The position numbers were made by a program, and so were the translations under genes. A DNA stretch of 64,000 nucleotides, from NCBI GenBank assembly GCA_026400435.1, contig JAPLOZ010000092.1, positions 1 to 64,000 on the forward strand, read 5' to 3'. Below are positions 21,644-29,949 of this stretch, piece after piece. The DNA is from Hyphomicrobiales bacterium (GTDB lineage: Bacteria > Pseudomonadota > Alphaproteobacteria > Rhizobiales > Rhizobiaceae). Position 1 is the stretch's first letter, and each line of letters starts with the position of its first letter. The notes beneath the pieces were generated by a model. That model was not told where the DNA came from. It ran no database searches and worked only from the letters and a program-made list of their open reading frames with translations.

Positions 21644-22113
21644 CGGGATGACCCCGGCAACTCGCCTAGCGCGAGGGCAGCATTGTAGTAGCGGCCGTCC
21701 TGGGTCACGTCGCGGCCAAGCCACGACGGCAGGTTCTCGTCCGGTACGATGTCTGGCGTTTCCAGTTCGGCGATCACAAGGCCGTCCAGTTCTCCCTCGA
21801 AGACATCCACTTCGTAGAGGTAGTTCAGATGAGTGACATGGTGTCGTGTCTTCTTGATGACGCGGCCGAGTGCAAAAGCCTCCATTTCCAGGGCTTGCGC
21901 AAGCGGAACCGGATACTCGAATTCGTCGCGCCCCGGTCCCGCGCCGGAAAATTTGAGCGTAAGCGTGGCTTCCGCATCGTTGCTGATGCGCACCCGCACT
22001 GTACGGCCGGTACCGACCGCGAGATAGAACTGGCGTATGCGAATTGCAGCATGCGCCGATGCGCGCCATGCCGGATCGGCGATGAGGAACTTCCGCTCGA
22101 TTTCCTTGGCCAT
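21640..22113 (-). CDS. CYTH domain-containing protein (triphosphate tunnel fold)
   Basis: MAKEIERKFLI ExExK motif; RVRIS; YEVDVFEGELDGLVIAELE. Confidence 0.94.
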   Translation of the reverse strand: MAKEIERKFLIADPAWRASAHAAIRIRQFYLAVGTGRTVRVRISNDAEATLTLKFSGAGPGRDEFEYPVPLAQALEMEAFALGRVIKKTRHHVTHLNYLYEVDVFEGELDGLVIAELETPDIVPDENLPSWLGRDVTQDGRYYNAALALGELPGSSR

Positions 22114-22163
22114 GCCCTGTTGGTAGGCCGTCAAGGCGTGCGAGGGCAACATCGCGGATTGAC

Positions 22164-22185
22164 TTTAATCAATCGAATGATTAAA
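22164..22185. promoter_or_regulatory. Perfect inverted repeat, probable operator for the adjacent TetR-family regulator
   Basis: TTTAATCA-ATCGAA-TGATTAAA, overlaps the most upstream ATG candidate (22177). Confidence 0.65.
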
Positions 22186-22194
22186 ATTTCGCGT

Positions 22195-22863
22195 ATGAAC
22201 AGAATGGGCGAACGCTTTCCCTCCCCCGCGGAACAGACAAGGTCGGCGCTGGTTCGAGCGGGTTTGGTCCTGTTCGGGCGCAAGGGTTTTGAGGGCGCTT
22301 CCACGCGCGAGCTGGCCGCGTTGGCCAAGGCCAACATTGGTTCGATCGCCTATCATTTCGGCGGCAAGGAGGGGCTGCATCTCGCCTGCGCCGACTTCAT
22401 CGTGGACACGATCGGGAAGATCGCGCGGCCGGCGCTGGCCGACGTTGCGGCGCTGCCGCCGGCGGATGCGGAAGCTGGTCTGAAACATGCGGTCGAGCGG
22501 ATCGTATCCTTCTTCGTGGCGAGCCCGGAGATTGGCGATTTCGCGCAGTTCATATTGCGCGAGATGTCGTTGCCGAGCCCCGCCTTCGACCGTCTGTACT
22601 CCGGCGTCTTCGCCCCGACGCACACCCAGCTCTGCAGCATCTGGGAGCGCGCCACCGGCGAAGCGGCCGAAAGCGAGGAGACCAGGATTCGCATGTTCAT
22701 GCTGATCGGGCAGGTTGTCTATTTTCGCATCGCCCGCGCGGCCGTCCAGCGCCGCATGGGCTGGTCCGATATCGGCCCGCAACAGGCACAGGCCATCGCA
22801 GGCGTCGCGCTCGCCAACCTCTCCGCGGTTCTGGCCAGCCGCAAAGGCAAGGATCATCCATGA
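22195..22863 (+). CDS. TetR family regulator, CerR/CecR-type (DUF1956 C-terminus)
   Basis: GLVLFGRKGFEGASTRELAALAKANIGSIAYHFGGKEGLH; C-terminal FAQFILREMSLPSPAFD; ATG 22195 chosen because 22177 lies inside the operator. Confidence 0.9.
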   Translation: MNRMGERFPSPAEQTRSALVRAGLVLFGRKGFEGASTRELAALAKANIGSIAYHFGGKEGLHLACADFIVDTIGKIARPALADVAALPPADAEAGLKHAVERIVSFFVASPEIGDFAQFILREMSLPSPAFDRLYSGVFAPTHTQLCSIWERATGEAAESEETRIRMFMLIGQVVYFRIARAAVQRRMGWSDIGPQQAQAIAGVALANLSAVLASRKGKDHP

Positions 22864-23810
22864 GCCTCTTCTGCTCGATCCCTTTAGCAGCCTCGCTGTT
22901 TTCGGCCTGCGCCGGCTCTCCGCCGCTTGCGGTCGGCTACGTCGAAGGCGATTTCGTTCTGCTCGCGCCGATCGAGGTGGCTCAGGTGCAGTCCATATCC
23001 GTGAAACGCGGTGACCGTGTCCTTGCCGGAGCGCGGGTTGCCGAGATGGAAACCGACGACGCCAGCATCGCGGTGGCGCAGGCGCAAGCCGCGCTGGCGC
23101 AGGCGCAGGCGCAGCTTGCCAACCTGCAGATCGGCAAGCGGCCGGAGGAGATCGCCGCGCTCGACTCGGTGCGCCGGTCGGCCGAGGCGGAGGCCAGCGA
23201 GAAACGCCGCGTGCTGGCTCGGGCGAGCGACCTGCTCAAGCGTGGCATCGCCACCCAGGCGGAATTCGACGAGGCGCAGACGGCGGTCGAGGTCGCCGAG
23301 GCGAAGATCAACCAGGCCGAGGCCAATCTGGCGGTCGGCAACCTGCCGGCGCGTCCCGAGGAGATCAAGGCCGCCGAGAGCCAGGTCAGGCAGGCGGATA
23401 CGGCGCTGGCCCAGGCGAACTGGCGGCTGACCAAGCGCACGCTGACGGCGCCGTCGGACGGGCGGGTCGACGATGTGATACGCAACCCTGGCGACGTCGG
23501 CGGCCCTTCCGCGCCGGTCATCTCGATGCTGCCGGACGGAGCGGTCAAGCTTTCGGTCTTCGTCCCGGAGGCTTCCTTCTCCAGGGTTGCGGTCGGCAAG
23601 GTCCTGAACGTGCGCTGTGATGGTTGTCCGCAAGGCCTGCAGGCACGCATCAGCTTCGTGTCGCCGGACCCCGAGTTCACGCCGCCGGTGATCTATTCGC
23701 TCGAGACGCGTCAGAAGCTCGTCTATCTGGTCGAGGCGCGGCCGATCGGCGAGGACTCGCCCCTCCAGCCGGGGCAGATCGTCGACGTGGAACTGGTGAA
23801 TGGTGACTAG
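22860..23810 (+). CDS. HlyD/YbhG-like periplasmic adaptor subunit
   Basis: Lipoprotein-like N-terminus; biotinyl-lipoyl GDRVLAGARVAEMET; long AQAQ coiled coil. Confidence 0.92.
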   Translation: MSLFCSIPLAASLFSACAGSPPLAVGYVEGDFVLLAPIEVAQVQSISVKRGDRVLAGARVAEMETDDASIAVAQAQAALAQAQAQLANLQIGKRPEEIAALDSVRRSAEAEASEKRRVLARASDLLKRGIATQAEFDEAQTAVEVAEAKINQAEANLAVGNLPARPEEIKAAESQVRQADTALAQANWRLTKRTLTAPSDGRVDDVIRNPGDVGGPSAPVISMLPDGAVKLSVFVPEASFSRVAVGKVLNVRCDGCPQGLQARISFVSPDPEFTPPVIYSLETRQKLVYLVEARPIGEDSPLQPGQIVDVELVNGD

Positions 23811-23814
23811 TAAA

Positions 23815-23893
23815 ATGGTGAATGGTCGGGAGTACAGGATCCTGTCCAGGCGATGCTCGTGCCAGTTTGCCTCTTCCATTCACCATTCACCAT
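23815..23893. repeat. Intra-operon inverted repeat between adaptor and ABC ATPase genes
   Basis: ATGGTGAATGGT (23815-23826) / ACCATTCACCAT (23882-23893); extra partial copy ctGGTGAATGGTga at the upstream gene end; 12-bp palindrome ACAGGATCCTGT (23834-23845) inside. Confidence 0.8.
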
Positions 23894-23930
23894 TGACCCT
23901 TCACGACGCGGCAGCCGAAGGCGTCGTGCC

Positions 23931-24851
23931 ATGACCGACGTCATCAACGTAACCGGCCTCGTGAAGCGCTTCGGCGACAAGACAGTCGTCGACCATGTCA
24001 CCATGCGCGTGGCCGAGGGCGAGATCGTCGGGTTCCTTGGCCCGAACGGCTCCGGCAAGACGACGACGATCCGCATCATGTGCGGCCTGCTGACGCCAGA
24101 CGAGGGCGAGGGCGAGGTTCTTGGCTACAACCTGCGCACCGAGAGCCTCAGCATAAAGCGCGAAGTCGGCTACATGACGCAGAAATTCTCTTTCTACGAG
24201 GACCTGACGATCGCCGAGAATCTGGAATTCGTGGCGCGGCTCTACCAATTGCGCCCGCTGGCGGATTTCGTCGGCCGAACGCTGGAGGACCTCGGCCTGA
24301 CGAGCCGCCGCAACCAGCTCGCCGGCACCTTGTCCGGCGGCTGGAAGCAGCGCCTCGCGCTCGCCGCCTGCATCATGCACAAGCCAAAGCTGCTGTTGCT
24401 CGACGAGCCCACCGCCGGCGTCGATCCGAAGGCGCGCCGGGAATTCTGGGACGAGATCCACAGACTGGCGCGCGGCGGGCTGACCGTGCTGGTGTCGACC
24501 CACTACATGGACGAGGCCGAGCGCTGCCATCGCATCAGCTACATCTCCTATGGCAGGATGCTGGCGTCAGGCACCGTGGCCGAGGTCGTGCGCAACGCCG
24601 GCCTGACGACCTTCGTCATCGAGGGACCGCGTCTCGATTTGGTCACCCAGGCGCTCGAAGGCCGGCCAGGCGTCGAGCAGGTTGCGCCATTCGGCGCGAC
24701 GCTGCATGTCGTCGGTTCCGACGCGCGGCTGCTGGACAGGTCGCTTCAGGATATCCGCGCGATGCCCGATGTCACCGTCCAGCCGGGCGAAACGAGCCTT
24801 GAGGATGTCTTCATCCAGTTCATGGCGAAGTCGAAGGACAACATGGCGTGA
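23931..24851 (+). CDS. ABC transporter ATP-binding protein (YbhF-like)
   Basis: GPNGSGKTTTIRIM, TLSGGWKQRLALAACIMHKPKLLLLDEPTAGVDP. Confidence 0.95.
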   Translation: MTDVINVTGLVKRFGDKTVVDHVTMRVAEGEIVGFLGPNGSGKTTTIRIMCGLLTPDEGEGEVLGYNLRTESLSIKREVGYMTQKFSFYEDLTIAENLEFVARLYQLRPLADFVGRTLEDLGLTSRRNQLAGTLSGGWKQRLALAACIMHKPKLLLLDEPTAGVDPKARREFWDEIHRLARGGLTVLVSTHYMDEAERCHRISYISYGRMLASGTVAEVVRNAGLTTFVIEGPRLDLVTQALEGRPGVEQVAPFGATLHVVGSDARLLDRSLQDIRAMPDVTVQPGETSLEDVFIQFMAKSKDNMA

Positions 24852-25984
24852 ACGCCGTCTTCTCGTTTTCCCGCCTTGGTGCGTTGCTGATCAAGGAGTT
24901 CATCCAGATGCGGCGCGACCGCATCACTTTCGCCATGATGCTGGGTGTGCCGCTGATGCAGCTCGTGCTGTTCGGCTACGCGATCAACAACGACCCGAAA
25001 AGCCTCCCGGCGGCGCTGGTCGCCACCAGCAACGACGACTACACCCGCGCTATGGTGTCGGCGCTGCAGATGACCGGCTACTATCGCTTCGAACATGTCG
25101 TCCAGAGCGAGGCCGAAGCAGAGGCGCTGATGGCCAGCGGTGAAGTCGCCTTCCTCGTGACCATCCCGGCGGATTTCGCCCGCCGCGTCGAGAGCGGCAA
25201 TCACCCGCAGATCCTGATCGAGGCGGACGCGACAGACCCGGCGGTGGCGAGCGGCGCCATCTCGACGCTTGGAACGGTGGCGCAACGCGCCCTGCTGCGC
25301 GAACGCGGCATGCAGGCCGAGGCGGCGGAACTGGCCAAGTCTGAGCTCGATGTCGTCGTCCACAAGCGCTACAACCCCGAGGGCATCTCGCAATACAACA
25401 TCGTGCCGGGCCTGCTCGGCGTCATCCTGCAGATGACCATGGTCATGATGACCTCGATCGCGCTGACGCGCGAAACCGAGCGCGGCACCATGGAAAACCT
25501 GCTCGCCATGCCAGCCTCGCCGGTGGAGATCATGTTCGGCAAGGTGCTGCCCTACCTCGCCGTCGGGGCGGTGCAGGTCGTCGTCGTGCTGGTCGCCTCC
25601 AAGCTCTTGTTCGCAATTCCCTTCCAAGGATCGCTGCCGTTGCTCCTTTCGGCCATCCTCGTCTTCGTGCTGGCGCTCGTGCTGCTCGGCTACACCATCT
25701 CGACCGTTGCCCGGACGCAGATGCAGGCGTTGCAGCTCACCTTCTTCTTCTTCCTGCCGTCGATCCTGCTGTCTGGCTTCATGTTCCCCTATCGCGGCAT
25801 GCCCCGCTGGGCGCAGGTGTTCGGCGAGATATTCCCGCTGACGCATTTTCTGCGCATCACCCGCGCGGTCATGCTGAAGGGCGCCGACTTCGCGGCGATC
25901 GCCGGCGAGGTCGCAGCGCTTGGCTTCTTCGTCGCGCTGTTTGCCGGGCTGGCGCTGTTCCGCTTCCGTCGCACGCTCGACTGA
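24848..25984 (+). CDS. ABC-2 type permease (YbhS/YbhR-like)
   Basis: LIKEFIQMRRDRITFAMMLGVPLMQLVLFGYAIN; ETERGTMENLLAMPASPVEIM; FFLPSILLSGFMFPYRGMPRWAQVFGEIFPLTHF. Confidence 0.95.
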   Translation: MNAVFSFSRLGALLIKEFIQMRRDRITFAMMLGVPLMQLVLFGYAINNDPKSLPAALVATSNDDYTRAMVSALQMTGYYRFEHVVQSEAEAEALMASGEVAFLVTIPADFARRVESGNHPQILIEADATDPAVASGAISTLGTVAQRALLRERGMQAEAAELAKSELDVVVHKRYNPEGISQYNIVPGLLGVILQMTMVMMTSIALTRETERGTMENLLAMPASPVEIMFGKVLPYLAVGAVQVVVVLVASKLLFAIPFQGSLPLLLSAILVFVLALVLLGYTISTVARTQMQALQLTFFFFLPSILLSGFMFPYRGMPRWAQVFGEIFPLTHFLRITRAVMLKGADFAAIAGEVAALGFFVALFAGLALFRFRRTLD

Positions 25985-25996
25985 GCCAGGCATTGC

Positions 25997-26338
25997 CTAG
26001 CCGAGCAGGGTGCGCACGCGCCGTTCTCCGCCGGCCTTGCGCCACGAGTTGAAGCGGTGGGTCGCGGCGGCGAACGAGATCTTCATGGCGCGCGCCACCG
26101 AATAGCGGCTCGCGCCCTCGTCGAACATCCGGTAGCAGCACTCCACGCCCTCCTCCGACAGCTTGCCGTCGGCCATCTTGTTGGCCGGGTTGGCCGGATC
26201 GAATTTCGGCGCGACCTGTTCGACAAGGCCCTTGAGACGGTCGAGATCGGCCTGGATACCGGCGATGAGGTCGAGGATCGGCTGCAGGTCGACGGTCGCG
26301 GCGGCGGTCGGTTCGGAGGCAGGTGCGGGGTTCTTCAT
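25997..26338 (-). CDS. Hypothetical HTH-containing protein
   Basis: 113 aa; EEGVECCYRMFDEGASRYSVARAMKISFAAATHRFNSWRKAGG looks like a DNA-binding helix-turn-helix. Confidence 0.65.
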   Translation of the reverse strand: MKNPAPASEPTAAATVDLQPILDLIAGIQADLDRLKGLVEQVAPKFDPANPANKMADGKLSEEGVECCYRMFDEGASRYSVARAMKISFAAATHRFNSWRKAGGERRVRTLLG

Positions 26339-26428
26339 GGCGGGCTCTCTCTTGGCGGACTTTAGGCTATATAGGGCAAGGTGCGGTTATATGAAGACCC
26401 TGTTGCGGCCACAGCCTGGAGCAGTTAG

Positions 26429-26445
26429 TTTAGAACCGTTCTAAT
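26429..26445. promoter_or_regulatory. ICE-like (Irr-binding) element upstream of mbfA
   Basis: TTTAGAACCGTTCTAAT; overlaps putative -10 of TTGCGG-N17-TAGTTT. Confidence 0.75.
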
Positions 26446-26461
26446 CTAGAGGTGTGCACTC

Positions 26462-27445
26462 ATGCTTTCCCGCGTTTTCGGATTCGGACGCCGCTCCTTC
26501 GATTCGCTGACAGAACAGGAGATGCTGGCGCTCGCCATCTCCTCGGAGGAGGATGACGGGCGCATCTACCGCGCCTATGCCGACGGGCTGGCGGACGCCT
26601 ATCCCGGTTCGGCGCGGGTGTTCGACGAGATGGCGGCGGAGGAGGACCAGCACCGCGCCGCGCTGATCGAACTGCACCGGTCCCGCTTCGGCGAGCGCAT
26701 CCCGCTGATCCGCCGCGAACATGTGCGCGGCTATTACGAGCGCAAGCCAGACTGGCTGGTGAGGCCGCTCGGCATCGAGCGGGTGCGCGGCCAGGCCGAG
26801 GACATGGAGCGACAGGCCGAGCGCTTCTACCGCGAGGCCGCCAAGCGCACCTCCGACGCCTCGACGCGCAAGCTTCTGGGCGATCTGGCCATCGCCGAAA
26901 AGGGCCACGAATCGCTCGCCCGCAAGCTGGGGCTCCAGCATCTGCCCGGCGACGTGAAGGCGGACGAGGACGCGACCGAGCGCCGCCAGTTCATCCTGAC
27001 CTTCGTGCAGCCGGGACTGGCCGGCCTCATGGACGGATCGGTGTCGACGCTGGCGCCGATCTTCGCCGCCGCCTTCGCCACAGGCGACACGTGGCAGACC
27101 TTCCTGGTCGGCCTGTCGGCCTCGGTCGGCGCCGGCATATCGATGGGCTTCACCGAAGCCGCGCACGACGACGGCAAGCTGTCTGGCCGCGGCTCGCCGC
27201 TGAAACGCGGACTGGCCTCCGGCATCATGACGGCGCTCGGCGGCCTCGGCCACGCGCTGCCATACCTGATCCCGGACTTCTGGACGGCCACCACGCTCGC
27301 CGCCGCCGTCGTCTTCGTCGAGCTGTGGGCCATCGCCTTCATCCAGAACCGCTACATGGACACGCCCTTCTTCCGCGCCGCGTTCCAGGTCGTGCTGGGC
27401 GGCGCCCTGGTGTTTGCGGCGGGCGTTCTGATCGGCAGCGCCTGA
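26462..27445 (+). CDS. mbfA: Ferritin-like/VIT1-CCC1 fusion membrane iron exporter (MbfA)
   Basis: N-terminal rubrerythrin-like ExxH motifs ([28 protein letters not shown]) fused to VIT1-like [24 protein letters not shown]. Confidence 0.92.
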   Translation: MLSRVFGFGRRSFDSLTEQEMLALAISSEEDDGRIYRAYADGLADAYPGSARVFDEMAAEEDQHRAALIELHRSRFGERIPLIRREHVRGYYERKPDWLVRPLGIERVRGQAEDMERQAERFYREAAKRTSDASTRKLLGDLAIAEKGHESLARKLGLQHLPGDVKADEDATERRQFILTFVQPGLAGLMDGSVSTLAPIFAAAFATGDTWQTFLVGLSASVGAGISMGFTEAAHDDGKLSGRGSPLKRGLASGIMTALGGLGHALPYLIPDFWTATTLAAAVVFVELWAIAFIQNRYMDTPFFRAAFQVVLGGALVFAAGVLIGSA

Positions 27446-27716
27446 GCGCCACGCCTGCCGGCAGCGACCGCCCGGCACAAGGCTGAAACATCGCCCGCGG
27501 CCCGGCGGCATCTTCGCGATACGGCCGTGCCGCAAAAGGCACAGCGCCGGACACGTGTGCGACCGGTCCCGCAAAGACCTCCAAACCGCCGTGATTCGGC
27601 CATGCCGGGGGTCGAACAGGGTCCAACATTAACATCGCGTTCACCGAAGATTCACGACTGGACGCTAAGCATGCCTCCCAATCGGACGGGACATCCGGGG
27701 GACAGGAACCGGGACC

Positions 27717-27845
27717 ATGACTATCTGGAACAACGTGCTGCATCTTGCATCCGCCTTGCGCGAATTCATCGCGCCGACCTATCGGCCCGAGCGCCACTAC
27801 ATGCGCGGCCCCGGCCCCGCCTGCGCACGCCGCGGCTTTCCCTGA
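27717..27845 (+). CDS. Possible 42-aa small protein
   Basis: MTIWNNVLHLASALREFIAPTYRPERHYMRGPGPACARRGFP*; preceded by aggaaccggg; not in the supplied track. Confidence 0.3.
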   Translation: MTIWNNVLHLASALREFIAPTYRPERHYMRGPGPACARRGFP

Positions 27846-27878
27846 TCCGTCGATGCGGCGCATCAGCGCCGCTTGCCA

Positions 27879-28361
27879 TCACGCCCCCTCCACCGTCGCA
27901 GCACTCTCCCTGGCGGCCACCTCCAGCCGGGCCTCGGCGTCCTTCTCGGCCGCATGCTCGAACCAGGCCGGGCAGTAGTGCCTGAACATCGCCATGATGC
28001 CGGAGAGCATGACGCCGGCCCTGTCGATCGACGCCGGGCGGATGCCGCCATGGCACACACCCGCATCGTCGCGGTCGATGAACAGGTGGCAGCGGCCGTT
28101 GCGGCACTGCCGGTCGCGGCAGCGCGCCGGCGCGCCATCGACATCCTGGGCGTGGCGCAGGATGGCCACCAGCAGTTCGCTCAGCTCCATGCCGGTATAG
28201 AGGCGGCCGTCCTCGTCGTAGCCGAACGAGCCCCACTCATCGTAGCGCGCCAGGGTCTTGCGGATGAAGTCGCGCTCGAACTCCGGCACCTCCGCCCAAC
28301 GCAGCCGGCGCGGCAGGCCGACGGGGGGCGGCGGGGCGGCTTGCAGTTTCTTGCGGGTCAT
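27879..28361 (-). CDS. Hypothetical protein
   Basis: 160 aa, composition consistent with a real protein; GRLYTGMELSELLVAILRHAQD...; no family recognised. Confidence 0.55.
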   Translation of the reverse strand: MTRKKLQAAPPPPVGLPRRLRWAEVPEFERDFIRKTLARYDEWGSFGYDEDGRLYTGMELSELLVAILRHAQDVDGAPARCRDRQCRNGRCHLFIDRDDAGVCHGGIRPASIDRAGVMLSGIMAMFRHYCPAWFEHAAEKDAEARLEVAARESAATVEGA

Positions 28362-28384
28362 GCTGTTGGCTCCTTGTTGGGGTT

Positions 28385-28640
28385 GGGGTGGTGTTTTCGC
28401 TCACGGGGTGGTTTTACTTTCGCTCACGGGCCGTACCGCTCGCTTCGCTCGCTGGCCCTCCGCCCCCTCGACAGGCTCGGGAGCGCGCCATAAGGCGCGA
28501 CGCCCGCTTGGGCTTGCGGCCTTCGGCCGAAGTGGCGTGCTTCGGCGTCGCCACGCCCGCCGAAGCGCCTGTCCGTTCCCTTCGACTGCTCGCTCCGCTC
28601 GCGCTCAGGATGAGGGAGCGAAGGTTCGATGAGAGGTCGG
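28385..28640. repeat. Hairpin- and repeat-rich intergenic tract
   Basis: TTTCGCTCACGGG at 28395-28407 and 28418-28430, then nested inverted repeats (e.g. gccttcggccgaag, cgctcgcttcgctcgc, ctcgctccgctcgc). Confidence 0.65.
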
Positions 28641-28925
28641 GAAGCAACGCCCGGGACCACACCATCTTTTTGTTGTTATGCGGCGCGGTTTCCGGGCGTC
28701 GCCGGCGTTCTTGCCCTACCTGGAGGGGACGCAGCGCCAGTGCACCGCGCGACCTCGGTCAGGGCCCAGACCTCAGGGCTCATCACCCAGCAGCACCACC
28801 GTCAGTGCTGCCGATCCGGCGCCGCCACCCTCCCTGATACCCGGTGCGCACCAGGTTCCCGCGAGGGCGGTGTGGGGATTATGCGGGAGCCGGGAGGGGT
28901 GGGGATGGAATCATCCCGAAGAAAT

Positions 28926-29012
28926 CCCCTCTCTTGCGATTTCTAACACTTAGCCTCGTGAAGAACTCGGCTAAGCTGTTGAAATCGCTTTCTCCCCCGC
29001 ATGGGGGGAGAT
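28926..29012. repeat. Palindromic repeat family A, copy A1
   Basis: CCCCTCTCTTGCGATTTCTAACACTTAGCC..loop..GGCTAAGctgttGAAATCGCTTTCTCCCCC-gcat-GGGGGGAGAT. Confidence 0.85.
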
Positions 29013-29108
29013 CACGCCGGCCGCAACGGCGGCGAAAGTCTCATCCACGTTTAATTGGCCTGATGCAGACTATGACCTTGCAGACAGGGCGGGGGTGGTG
29101 ATGCGGGG

Positions 29109-29203
29109 GTTATCTCCCCCCTTGCGGGGGAGAAAGCGTTTTCCTGCATTTGCGAGCGGGCTTGTCCCCGAGCAAGTGCTTGGAAAACGCAAGAGAGGGG
29201 ATT
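29109..29203. repeat. Palindromic repeat family B, copy B1
   Basis: TTATCTCCCCCCTTGCGGGGGAGAAAGCGTTTTCCTGCATTTGCGAGC...GAGCAAGTGCTTGGAAAACGCAAGAGAGGGGA. Confidence 0.85.
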
Positions 29204-29630
29204 ACTTCCCCTCGCCCAAACGCCCCTGCGCTTCCCGCTGGATGACCATGCACACGCCGTCGAGCGCGGTCAGCACATCGTCGTTCCAGAAGCGCATCAC
29301 CCGAAATCCCGCCGCGTGGAAATGGCGATCCCTTGCGGCATCGCTTTCGGACTCCGCATGCTGGCTGCCGTCCACCTCGACGATCAGTTTCGCGTCGAAG
29401 CAGACGAAGTCGATGATGTAGCCCTCGAGCGGCACCTGCCGCTTGAACTTCAGCCCTTCGAGCTGCTTGTTGCGCAGCGCCTGCCACAGCACGTTCTCGG
29501 CCTTGGTCGAGTCGGCGCGCATGGTGCGGGCAAACGTGCGGTGCGGTGGCGGGACGGGTTGGCGCAAGCGGGTCTCCAATAGCGCGGCCTTTGATCTCCC
29601 CCCTTGCGGGGGAGAAAGCGATTTCAACAT
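29202..29630 (-). CDS. DUF559 (endonuclease-like) domain protein
   Basis: MRADSTKAENVLWQALRNKQLEGLKFKRQVPLEGYIIDFVCFDAKLIVEVDGSQH...RDRHFHAAGFRVMRFWNDDVL; annotated start lies inside repeat A2, so the true start may be the internal ATG at 29523. Confidence 0.88.
   Translation of the reverse strand: MLKSLSPPQGGRSKAALLETRLRQPVPPPHRTFARTMRADSTKAENVLWQALRNKQLEGLKFKRQVPLEGYIIDFVCFDAKLIVEVDGSQHAESESDAARDRHFHAAGFRVMRFWNDDVLTALDGVCMVIQREAQGRLGEGK
29472..29565. repeat. Direct repeat copy 1 (5' end of intact DUF559 gene)
   Basis: GCGCAGCGCCTGCCAcagcacGTTCTCGGCCTTGGTCGAGTCGGCGCGCATGGTGCGGGCAAACGTGCGG..., near-identical to 29791-29877. Confidence 0.9.
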
Positions 29631-29682
29631 CTTAGCCGGGAGCGAAGCGGAGGCTAAGTGTTAGAAATCGCAAGAGAGGGGA
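29593..29682. repeat. Palindromic repeat family A, copy A2 (inverted)
   Basis: GATCTCCCCCCTTGCGGGGGAGAAAGCGATTTCAACATCTTAGCC..loop..GGCTAAGTGTTAGAAATCGCAAGAGAGGGGA. Confidence 0.85.
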
Positions 29683-29702
29683 TTCTTCTCTACGTCTATC
29701 GA

Positions 29703-29790
29703 CCCCCTCTCTGGCATTTTCCAAGCACTTGCTCGCTGCCGCTTCGCAAATGCAGGAAAATGCTTTCTCCCCCGCCGAGGGGGAGATAGG
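29703..29790. repeat. Palindromic repeat family B, copy B2
   Basis: CCCCCTCTCTGGCATTTTCCAAGCACTTGCTCGC...TTCGCAAATGCAGGAAAATGCTTTCTCCCCCgccgaGGGGGAGATAGG. Confidence 0.85.
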
Positions 29791-29877
29791 GCGCAGCGCC
29801 TGCCAGTTCTCGGCCTTGGTCGAGTCGGCGCGCATGGTCCGGGCGAACGTGCGGGGACGCGCGGGACTGGCTGGCGC
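29791..29877 (-). pseudogene. Truncated second copy of the DUF559 gene, 5' part only
   Basis: RTFARTMRADSTKAEN--WQALR on the minus strand; homology to 29472-29565 with a 6-nt in-frame deletion; stops at the B2 boundary. Confidence 0.85.
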
Positions 29878-29949
29878 GACCTGTTAATCAACGCTGCCGC
29901 CTCGTGATCACCGGATGACACCGCACCACCAATGCGCCAAGGTTGATTT

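Noticed and set aside
28388-28837. ORFs in the 28.4-28.95 kb hairpin tract
   Set aside because: Translate inverted repeats into low-complexity Arg/Ala/Pro protein; multiple frames open, none convincing.
29110-29487. 125-aa ORF ending in repeat B1 on the minus strand
   Set aside because: Alternative frame of the DUF559 gene plus repeat sequence; no independent support.
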